Positions 24,251 to 30,353 of a stretch of 30,353 nt of DNA are shown here, piece by piece. The stretch comes from an uncultured Bacilli bacterium (GTDB lineage: Bacteria > Bacillota_I > Bacilli_A > RF39 > UBA660). Position 1 is the first letter of the stretch, and each line of letters opens with the position of its first letter. The notes beneath the pieces are model-generated. The model worked only from the letters and a program-made list of their open reading frames with translations, did not search any database and was not told where the DNA came from. A program made the translations under genes and the position numbers. The stretch lies in the NCBI GenBank assembly GCA_934101345.1, contig CAKOQV010000007.1:1-30353 (forward strand). Direction: 5' to 3'.

Positions 24251-26860
24251 ATGGAAAATGAAAATATTAAAAATGATAATAATGATATTAATGAACTTGT
24301 TGGTAGAGCAATGGACGATATTAATCAATCCGATAAAAATGAAGAATCTAAAGATGATACTGCTGAAAATTCTGAAATAGAAGAAGATAATTTTAATGGT
24401 GATTTTCATGAAAAGGATAGTAGTACTGCTAATGACATCGTTTCTGAGGTTAAGGATTCATTTATTGACTACTCTATGAGTGTTATTACATCAAGAGCTA
24501 TTCCTGACCTTAGAGATGGTTTAAAACCTGTTCATAGAAGAATTTTATGGTCTATGTATGAAGAAGGTAATACTCCTGATAAACCTCATAAAAAATCTGC
24601 AACTACTGTTGGTTATGTCATGGGACATTATCATCCTCATGGTGATAGTTCTATATATGAAGCAATGGTTCGCTTAGCACAAGACTTTAACGAAAGATAT
24701 ATGTTAGTTGATGGTCATGGTAATTTTGGTAATATTGAGGGTGATGGAGCTGCTGCATATCGTTATACTGAAGCTAGATTATCTAAGATTTCTCTTGAAC
24801 TTATTAGAGATATTAATAAAAATACTGTTGATATGGATGATAATTTTGATGAAACTAGTAAAGAGCCAAGGGTATTACCAAGTAGATTTCCTAATATATT
24901 GGTTAATGGTTCAATGGGTATAGCTGTTGGTATGGCCACAAATATTCCTCCTCATAATTTAGGTGAAGTAATTGATGGTTGTGTTGCATATATTGATAAT
25001 CATGATATAGATACTTTAGGACTTATGGAGTATGTTAAAGGACCAGATTTTCCTACTGGTGGTATTATACTTGGTAATTCAGGTATAAAGAAAGCTTATG
25101 AAACTGGTAGAGGATCTATTACTATTCGTAGTAGAGCAGAAATTGAAGAACATAATAATCATAATACTATTGTTATTACTGAGGTTCCTTATGGTGTAAA
25201 CACGATGGAACTTAAGAATAAGGTTGCTGAACTTGTTAGAGATAAGGTAATTGATGGTATATCTGATTATCATACTGATTTAAAAAATGGTGTTAAAATT
25301 ACAATTACTTTGAAGAGGGATGCTAATCCACAGGTTGTACTTAATAATTTGTATAAACATACTAATTTTCAAATTTCTTATGGTATTATATTTTTAATGC
25401 TTGATCAAGGTGTTCCTAAAACATTAGGATTAAAAGATATTATTTCTAAATATATTGATCATCAGAAAGAAGTTATTATTAGAAGAACTAGATTTGATTT
25501 GGATAAAGATGAAAGAAGAGTTCATATTTTGGAGGGCTATAAGATTGCTCAAGATAATATTGATGAAGTTATCAAGATAATAAAAACTGCTAAAAGCGAT
25601 GTTGAAGCTAAGGAAAAATTGATGAGCCGATTTGCTTTATCTGAGATTCAAACTGATGCTATATTAGAATTAAAACTACGTCGTTTGACTGGAATGGAAA
25701 GAGAGAAGATTGAAGCTGAACTTGCTGATTTACTTCTTGAAATAGAAGAATTGAAGTCTATTCTTGCTTCTGAAGAAAAAGTCCTTAATATAATCAAGAA
25801 GGAATTATTAGAAATTAAGAGTAGGTATGCTGATGAAAGAAGAACGCATATTGATATGACTGCTGTTGAATATATTGAAGATGAAAGTTTAATTCCTGAA
25901 GATAAAATTGTTGTTACTTTGACTAAGAAAGGTTATATTAAGAGATTATCTGCTTCTACTTATAAGATACAACATAGAGGTGGTGTTGGTATTAAGGGTA
26001 TGGCTACTAATGAAGAGGACTTTGTTGAACAAATTCTTAATTGCTCTACTCATGATTATGTTTTATTCTTTACTAATATGGGTAAAGTGTATAGAGTTAA
26101 GGGTTATAAGATTCCTGAATATAGTAGACAATCTAAGGGATTACCTATTATTAATTTACTTAACTTAGAACAGGGTGAGTATGTTACTGCCTTACTTAAT
26201 GGCTCTAATGATAGCGAAGATAAGTATTTGGTATTTGCTACTAAAAGTGGTTTGATTAAGAGAACTGATTTAGCGGAATTCTATAATATTAGGACTAATG
26301 GTAAGAGATTTATTACTTTAAGAGATGATGACGAGCTTATTTCTGTTAAAGGAACTACTGGTGATAATGATATTTTAATGGCTTCTTCTAATGGTAGAAT
26401 GGTAAGATTTAATGAAAATTCTATTAGAGTTATGGGAAGAGGTGCGTCTGGTGTTAGAGGTATTAATTTAGATGGTGGTTTTCTTGTTGGCATGGAAGTT
26501 GTTAAACCTAATGAAGATGTTCTTGTTATTAGTGAATATGGATATGGTAAAAAGACTCCTATTGACGAATATAGAATAACTAATAGAGGCGGTAAAGGTG
26601 TTAAAACTATTAATATTACTGATAAAAATGGTTCTATTGTTTCATTTAAGACTGTTACTGATGATAAGGATTTGATAATTATTACCGATACTGGTATGAT
26701 TATTAGATTGGCTGTTGATAAAATTTCTAGGATGAGTAGAGTTACTCAGGGTGTAAGACTTATTAATCTAAAGGATGATACTAAGGTTAGTGGAACTGCG
26801 ATTGTTGATAAGGACGATGAGGAGCAGACTCAAGAAAATATTGATTTAAAGAGTGAATAA
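24251..26860 (+). CDS. gyrA: DNA gyrase subunit A with acidic N-terminal extension
   Basis: The 869-residue breakage-reunion subunit of gyrase. The core starts with VKDSFIDYSMSVITSRAIPDLRDGLKPVHRR near residue 67, the active-site tyrosine is Y172 in YRYTEARL, and the quinolone region GDSSIYEAMVR keeps serine and glutamate at the usual positions (drug-sensitive type). The C-terminal beta-pinwheel has a GyrA box reduced to TNRGGKG instead of QRRGGKG. About 50 residues rich in Asp, Glu and Asn (roughly 1-60) precede the core and are absent from E. coli and Bacillus GyrA. The start is backed by AGGAGG 8 bases upstream, so the extension is probably translated. The stop codon lies in the stem of the terminator. 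Confidence 0.97.
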   Translation: MENENIKNDNNDINELVGRAMDDINQSDKNEESKDDTAENSEIEEDNFNGDFHEKDSSTANDIVSEVKDSFIDYSMSVITSRAIPDLRDGLKPVHRRILWSMYEEGNTPDKPHKKSATTVGYVMGHYHPHGDSSIYEAMVRLAQDFNERYMLVDGHGNFGNIEGDGAAAYRYTEARLSKISLELIRDINKNTVDMDDNFDETSKEPRVLPSRFPNILVNGSMGIAVGMATNIPPHNLGEVIDGCVAYIDNHDIDTLGLMEYVKGPDFPTGGIILGNSGIKKAYETGRGSITIRSRAEIEEHNNHNTIVITEVPYGVNTMELKNKVAELVRDKVIDGISDYHTDLKNGVKITITLKRDANPQVVLNNLYKHTNFQISYGIIFLMLDQGVPKTLGLKDIISKYIDHQKEVIIRRTRFDLDKDERRVHILEGYKIAQDNIDEVIKIIKTAKSDVEAKEKLMSRFALSEIQTDAILELKLRRLTGMEREKIEAELADLLLEIEELKSILASEEKVLNIIKKELLEIKSRYADERRTHIDMTAVEYIEDESLIPEDKIVVTLTKKGYIKRLSASTYKIQHRGGVGIKGMATNEEDFVEQILNCSTHDYVLFFTNMGKVYRVKGYKIPEYSRQSKGLPIINLLNLEQGEYVTALLNGSNDSEDKYLVFATKSGLIKRTDLAEFYNIRTNGKRFITLRDDDELISVKGTTGDNDILMASSNGRMVRFNENSIRVMGRGASGVRGINLDGGFLVGMEVVKPNEDVLVISEYGYGKKTPIDEYRITNRGGKGVKTINITDKNGSIVSFKTVTDDKDLIIITDTGMIIRLAVDKISRMSRVTQGVRLINLKDDTKVSGTAIVDKDDEEQTQENIDLKSE

Positions 26861-26883
26861 AAGTGATTATTTACTCTTTTTTA
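26851..26883 (+). terminator. Terminator after gyrA
   Basis: GAGTGAATAA / TTATTTACTC (26851-26860, 26867-26876; one G-T pair) followed by a T-run. The 5' arm includes the gyrA stop codon. Confidence 0.85.
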
Positions 26884-26896
26884 TTAATTTAATATT

Positions 26897-26910
26897 ATTT
26901 CCCGGGAAAT
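26897..26910. promoter_or_regulatory. Noc-binding-site-like palindrome (NBS 4)
   Basis: A perfect ATTTCCCGGGAAAT (symmetry TAATT/ATTATT on the flanks) between the gyrA terminator and the SRP RNA promoter. Confidence 0.8.
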
Positions 26911-26974
26911 AATTAGTATTGTTGATAATTGTTTGTAATATGCAAACAAATGTTTGCTAAATTTATTTTGCTAT

Positions 26975-27003
26975 TTGACTTGTGTTTTGATTTAAAATAT
27001 GAT
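26975..27003 (+). promoter_or_regulatory. SRP RNA promoter
   Basis: TTGACT (26975-26980) and TATGAT (26998-27003) with exactly 17-bp spacing, the best sigma-A promoter in the window. Confidence 0.8.
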
Positions 27004-27009
27004 ATAGTG

Positions 27010-27094
27010 TTGTTGATACAACATTAATGGTGGAATCAAGTCAGGGGCGGAAGCCAGCAGCTTTAACATTTAATTAATGTGTGTATCTTTTTTT
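27010..27094 (+). ncRNA. ffs: Signal recognition particle RNA, small bacterial type
   Basis: The apical SRP domain is plain: GTCAGG on the 5' side and AGCAGC on the 3' side of the symmetric loop, with GGC-GGAA-GCC as the capped tetraloop (27040-27060). The long basal helix closes with GATACAACATTAAT (27015-27028) against ATTAATGTGTGTATC (27073-27087), one bulged G. A T-run (27088-27094) ends the transcript. This RNA binds Ffh to target membrane proteins. Its place upstream of dnaX resembles Bacillus, where scr lies between tadA and dnaX; here it lies before tadA. Confidence 0.92.
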
Positions 27095-27095
27095 A

Positions 27096-27111
27096 TGTTT
27101 CACGTGGAACA
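27096..27111 (+). promoter_or_regulatory. parS site 1
   Basis: TGTTTCACGTGGAACA, one base from the Bacillus consensus TGTTTCACGTGAAACA. It begins directly after the SRP RNA T-run. DnaA-box-like TTTTCCACA follows at 27116-27124. Confidence 0.85.
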
Positions 27112-27251
27112 TGAATTTTCCACATATATATAAATATATATTATAAATAAAGTTAATTGTAATTATCTTATTTTACAAATTTAATTTTTTAAATTTATTG
27201 CTTTCAATATGCATATTAAATATTGTTATTTAAAAATTTTAATTAATATAA

Positions 27252-27267
27252 TGTTTCACGTGGAACA
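27252..27267 (+). promoter_or_regulatory. parS site 2
   Basis: TGTTTCACGTGGAACA, followed by ATATCCACA at 27271-27279. Confidence 0.85.
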
Positions 27268-27410
27268 TAGATATCCACAGTTTTGCTGATTTGAATATGA
27301 ATATATGTCCTTAAGATTATTATTAAAAATTTCATTATTTTAGTTAAAAAAGAAATTATTGTATATAAATATATATTTTTATTAATTATTAGTGTTCTTA
27401 AAAAAAGTTA

Positions 27411-27426
27411 TGTTTCACGTGGAACA
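27411..27426 (+). promoter_or_regulatory. parS site 3
   Basis: TGTTTCACGTGGAACA, followed by TTTTCAACA at 27431-27439. Confidence 0.85.
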
Positions 27427-27528
27427 TAACTTTTCAACAATTTTTGTGTATAAATATATATTATACTATAGTATGCTTGCTTATTTTTAATTAAAATAAT
27501 CATTTTTTATTTATTTTAGCTTAATTTA

Positions 27529-27544
27529 TGTTTCACGTGGAACA
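27529..27544 (+). promoter_or_regulatory. parS site 4
   Basis: TGTTTCACGTGGAACA, followed by TTTTCCACA at 27549-27557; a copy of unit 1. Confidence 0.85.
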
Positions 27545-27684
27545 TGAATTTTCCACATATATATATTATAAATAATGTTAATTGTAATTATCTTATTTTA
27601 CAAATTTAATTTTTTAAATTTATTGCTTTCAATATGCATATTAAAAAATTAAATATTGTTATTTAAAAATTTTAATTAATATAA

Positions 27685-27700
27685 TGTTTCACGTGGAACA
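27685..27700 (+). promoter_or_regulatory. parS site 5
   Basis: TGTTTCACGTGGAACA, followed by ATATCCACA at 27703-27711; a copy of unit 2. Confidence 0.85.
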
Positions 27701-27854
27701 TTATATCCACAGTTTTGTTAGTTTTTTAATATAACTTTGTAATTATTATTAAGTATTTTACCGCTATAAATATATTATTTAGCTAAAAAAAAAAATTTAT
27801 TGTGTTTTAAGACTTATTTTTATAAATTAATTATATATTTGATAAAAATGATGA

Positions 27855-27870
27855 TGTTCCACGTGAAACA
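27855..27870 (-). promoter_or_regulatory. parS site 6 (flipped)
   Basis: TGTTCCACGTGAAACA, the same site as the others on the opposite strand. The DnaA-box-like TTTTCCACA (27875-27883) still points the usual way. Confidence 0.85.
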
Positions 27871-28020
27871 TGAGTTTTCCACAATTTTTGTATATATTTA
27901 TATTATACTATAGTATGCTTACTTATTTTTAATTTTAAATGCATTTTTTTGCTAAATTAAATCACTATATTATTATTTTTAATTAAAATAATCATTTTTT
28001 ATTTATTTTAGTTTAATTAA

Positions 28021-28036
28021 TGTTCCACGTGGAACA
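28021..28036. promoter_or_regulatory. parS site 7 (fully symmetric)
   Basis: TGTTCCACGTGGAACA, a perfect palindrome built from two copies of the variant half-site, followed by ATGTCCACA at 28040-28048. Confidence 0.8.
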
Positions 28037-28168
28037 TAAATGTCCACAGTTTTGTTGATAGAAGATAATATTTGAAAGGTTAAATTTTTTTATATTATTA
28101 TAAATGTTATTATTTTAATTTTTAAGTTAAATTTTATTAATTAATTGTATATTTTATAAAAAAAATAA

Positions 28169-28184
28169 TGTTTCATGTGGAACA
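28169..28184 (+). promoter_or_regulatory. parS site 8 (degenerate)
   Basis: TGTTTCATGTGGAACA; the central CACGTG has become CATGTG, and the DnaA-box-like element after it is lost (TTTTTTGTT). Binding may be weak. Confidence 0.6.
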
Positions 28185-28277
28185 TGAGTTTTTTGTTTAT
28201 TTGTTGATGTGTAAAAGATTTGTTATTATCTTTTTTTTTGCTATACTTGTTGATAGAGATTGGAGGGTGTCTATATT

Positions 28278-28703
28278 ATGGTAGAAAAATATATGAAAAT
28301 GGCACTTTTTGAGGCTAAAAAGGCTTATTTTGAGGATGAAATTCCAGTAGGATGCGTTATTGTGTATAAAAATGAGGTAATTGCCTGTGGATATAATGAA
28401 AAAGAGAGTAAAAATAGTGCAATTAGGCATGCTGAAATTGTAGCAATTGAAGAAGCTTGTGGAAAACTTGGTACATGGCACTTAGATGACTGTGATCTTT
28501 ATGTTACTTTGGAACCTTGTATGATGTGTTTGGGTGCTATTATTGAAGCTAGAATTAAAAATGTTTATTTTGGAACTAGAAATAATAGCAAACAAATGTA
28601 CGATAAAAATAAAATTAAAGGGGTTGTTAAGTTGTCTTTTGTCGATAATGACGCTTGTTCTAAAATTTTATCTGATTTTTTTGTAAATAAAAGAAAAAAA
28701 TGA
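28278..28703 (+). CDS. tadA: tRNA-specific adenosine deaminase
   Basis: A 141-residue zinc enzyme that converts A34 to inosine in tRNA(Arg)ACG. The deaminase motifs are intact: HAE at residues 51-53 (proton shuttle glutamate) and PCMMC at 80-84 (zinc ligands), together with EIPVGCVIV and NVYFGTRN. The ATG at 28278 is chosen over an in-frame TTG at 28260 because GGAGGGTG (28262-28269) sits 8 bases before it. A TATACT -10 (28242-28247) lies just after the parS array. It is the only gene here ending in TGA. Confidence 0.96.
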   Translation: MVEKYMKMALFEAKKAYFEDEIPVGCVIVYKNEVIACGYNEKESKNSAIRHAEIVAIEEACGKLGTWHLDDCDLYVTLEPCMMCLGAIIEARIKNVYFGTRNNSKQMYDKNKIKGVVKLSFVDNDACSKILSDFFVNKRKK

Positions 28704-28722
28704 TGTTTGTATGCTTATTTTG

Positions 28723-28731
28723 TGTTATAAT
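28723..28731 (+). promoter_or_regulatory. Extended -10 promoter of dnaX
   Basis: TGT-TATAAT lies 21 bp before the dnaX start codon, in the short gap after tadA; the -35 is weak. dnaX may also be read from tadA. Confidence 0.4.
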
Positions 28732-28752
28732 TAAATGTGAGGGAGGTAGTTT

Positions 28753-30353
28753 GTGAGTTATTTGGCGTTGTATAGAAAATATAGACCTGTTGACTTTGAT
28801 AGTGTATATGGTCAAGAAGAGGTTGTTACTGTTATTAAGAATGCAATTAATAATAATATGGTTTCTCATGCTTATTTGTTTTGTGGTCCTAGAGGTACTG
28901 GTAAAACTACTATTGCTAAGATAATTGCTAGAATGGTTAACTGCGAGAATTTAATTGATGGTAAGCCATGTGGTAAATGCTATAATTGTATTAATTTTCT
29001 TAATAGTAATGATATTGTGGAAATAGATGCTGCTTCGAATAATGGTGTTGATGAAATTAGGGAACTAAGAGATAAAATTAATCTTGTACCTAGTAATGCT
29101 AAATATAAGGTTTATATTATTGATGAAGTTCATATGCTTACTACTCAAGCATTTAATGCATTATTGAAAACTCTTGAAGAACCTCCAGCACATGTTATTT
29201 TTATCTTGGCTACTACGGAGCCTCATAAAATTCCCCTTACTATCGCATCGAGATGTCAAAAGTTTAGATTTACTAAAATTAATTCAAAGAAAATTGTTGA
29301 TAGATTAAGTGAGATTGCTAAGCTTGAAAATATTACTGCTTCTGAAGATGTTCTTTATGAAATAGCACGAATTTCTGATGGCGGTATGAGGGATGCTATT
29401 AATTTTTTGGATCAACTTGTTGCTTATGATAATAAGGTAATTACTCTTGATGATATTTATAAGGTAAATGGTTCTGTTTCTTATAATGATATTTATTTGT
29501 TACTTAAATCAATTGTTGAAAATAATAAGGTTGAAATTATTAAGTTTTTTGATATCTTTGATAGTAATGGAAAGGATATTAATAAATTTGCTTCTGAATT
29601 AATACTATTTTTAAAGGATGTAATTTTATATAATAATACTAAATTATTATCTGACATTGATATTAAAAATGAAAATATTATACTTGTTAATGAACTATAT
29701 GATTCGAAAATTGTTTATGAATTAATAGAAAAACTTAATGAAATTCAAAATTTTTTGAGAATTTCAACTCATGGTTGTATTTTATTTATGACTATGATAT
29801 TAAAGTTTTCTGATAATTATTTTGGTAATCCTACTAATGATTTAGAAAAAAATATTAAAAATGATACTTTTAATATTAATAATTCTAATAAAAGTGAGAA
29901 TAAAATTATTTCCCGGGAAATAATTGAAAAAAATGATAGTAATAATGATGCTGATAATAAAAATATGCAAATAAAAAGTGAATCTGATATTGAAAATATT
30001 AATATTAGAATTAATAATGCTTTAGCTACTGCAAATAAGGATTGCTTAAAGAAAATTAAAGAGCAATGGTCTTTAATTGATGATTATTTATATGATGATG
30101 ATTTTTCAGTGGTTGCCGGTTTGTTAAAGGATTCTGTGCCAGTTGTAGCTTCCAAAGAATATATTATTGTTTCTAATAGTCTTGAAGCTGTGGCTAATCG
30201 AATTAATGATAATTTTTCTTTGATTGATGAATTTCTTTTGAAGATATTTAAAAATAAAATGTTGATTGTTGGTATGTCTAATGATAATTGGATTTCTGAA
30301 AAAAATAAGTATATTTCTAACTATCAGAATTTCAAACGAGTAACAAAATTAAA
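28753..30353 (+). CDS. dnaX: DNA polymerase III gamma/tau subunit (3' partial)
   Basis: The clamp-loader ATPase that places DnaN on DNA and couples polymerases. The GTG start (GTG AGT TAT TTG GCG) follows GGGAGG at 28741-28746, and the frame is open for 533 codons to the window end. It begins MSYLALYRKYRPVDFDSVYGQE and has Walker A GPRGTGKTT (residues 45-53), a zinc module (C, then CGKC and C), Walker B VYIIDEVHML, the EPPAHVIFILATTEP sensor 1 region, and GGMRDAINFLDQL sensor 2. After residue about 360 comes a polar Asn/Lys linker; a Noc-type palindrome sits there (29908-29921). tadA ends 49 bp upstream. No slippery frameshift site is evident in the visible part. Confidence 0.95.
   Translation, partial: MSYLALYRKYRPVDFDSVYGQEEVVTVIKNAINNNMVSHAYLFCGPRGTGKTTIAKIIARMVNCENLIDGKPCGKCYNCINFLNSNDIVEIDAASNNGVDEIRELRDKINLVPSNAKYKVYIIDEVHMLTTQAFNALLKTLEEPPAHVIFILATTEPHKIPLTIASRCQKFRFTKINSKKIVDRLSEIAKLENITASEDVLYEIARISDGGMRDAINFLDQLVAYDNKVITLDDIYKVNGSVSYNDIYLLLKSIVENNKVEIIKFFDIFDSNGKDINKFASELILFLKDVILYNNTKLLSDIDIKNENIILVNELYDSKIVYELIEKLNEIQNFLRISTHGCILFMTMILKFSDNYFGNPTNDLEKNIKNDTFNINNSNKSENKIISREIIEKNDSNNDADNKNMQIKSESDIENINIRINNALATANKDCLKKIKEQWSLIDDYLYDDDFSVVAGLLKDSVPVVASKEYIIVSNSLEAVANRINDNFSLIDEFLLKIFKNKMLIVGMSNDNWISEKNKYISNYQNFKRVTKL
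29908..29921. promoter_or_regulatory. Noc-binding-site-like palindrome inside dnaX (NBS 5)
   Basis: A perfect ATTTCCCGGGAAAT, with AAATT/AATT flanks, in the linker-coding part of dnaX. It is read as K-I-I-S-R-E-I-I, the same peptide and codons as in recF. Confidence 0.8.

Larger units (their letters stand above)
27096..28184. repeat. parS array in a gene-free region of about 1.1 kb
   Basis: Eight 16-bp parS-like palindromes start at 27096, 27252, 27411, 27529, 27685, 27855, 28021 and 28169, that is every 118-170 bp. Nothing between them codes for protein. Seven are followed, 2-4 bp after the palindrome and always on the plus strand, by a DnaA-box-like 9-mer. The interval sequences are also repeated: sites 1-3 with their spacers recur at sites 4-6, shifted by 433-444 bp. 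The spacer after site 1 and that after site 4 are nearly identical over about 150 bp. Confidence 0.85.

Noticed and set aside
24708..24923. Short open frames inside gyrA, polA, polC and gyrB on either strand
   Set aside because: They are shadows of the real genes, with no ribosome-binding sites and no recognisable protein features.
27096..28184. Regularly spaced repeats resembling a CRISPR array
   Set aside because: The repeats are 16-bp palindromes spaced 118-170 bp apart, the spacers are themselves duplicated, and no cas genes are near. The sequence is parS.
28278..28703. Possible TGA-for-tryptophan code, as in Mycoplasma
   Set aside because: All tryptophans in the window use TGG, no gene has an internal TGA, and tadA ends at TGA at the normal length for its family.

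Overview
This window is the chromosomal replication-origin neighbourhood of a strongly AT-rich, low-GC Gram-positive bacterium, probably an uncultured member of the Bacilli or a related Erysipelotrichales/RF39-like gut lineage. The lineage call is an inference. It rests on PolC-type polymerase III, a TmcAL homologue, an LtaS-like enzyme, a ComK homologue, Bacillus-type parS and Noc-binding motifs, and the dnaA-dnaN-recF-gyrB-gyrA order. The genetic code looks standard: every tryptophan is TGG, and tadA ends in TGA.

Left part (1-15.4 kb): polC, cut at its 5' end by the window edge; a small zinc-ribbon membrane protein; a stand-alone AraC-type DNA-binding domain; an orphan VirD4/TraG-like coupling ATPase; polA; mutM; an unrecognised 136-residue protein; tmcAL (minus strand); a membrane GT2 glycosyltransferase; and an LtaS-like sulfatase-fold phosphoglycerol transferase (minus strand).

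Middle part (15.6-26.9 kb): a HerA/DUF87 ATPase; an oriC-like region with DnaA boxes on both sides of dnaA; dnaN; a short ComK homologue where Bacillus has the S4-domain gene yaaA/rlbA; and a tight recF-gyrB-gyrA operon.

Right part (26.9-30.35 kb): the small bacterial SRP RNA with a good promoter and a U-run terminator; a gene-free stretch of about 1.1 kb carrying eight parS-like palindromes, seven of them followed 2-4 bp later by a DnaA-box-like TCCACA/TCAACA element; then tadA and dnaX, which runs off the window.

Three layers of DNA-level signal overlie the genes. (1) A dense, duplicated parS array. (2) Five copies of the 14-bp palindrome ATTTCCCGGGAAAT, the known Bacillus Noc (nucleoid occlusion) site; two lie inside recF and dnaX and force the same peptide KIISREII. 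(3) Twelve intergenic hairpins in five clusters, with different but complementary stems and a shared closing pattern 5'-AG.AC...GG.CT-3'. I know no named family for these, and they are the best candidate here for something undescribed. Two of these clusters lie in opposite orientation around the zinc-ribbon/AraC/VirD4 block between polC and polA.

Together the genes cover replication initiation (DnaA, oriC), elongation (PolC, DnaN, DnaX), repair (PolA, MutM, RecF), topology (GyrBA), and the DNA sites used for segregation and for placing division.
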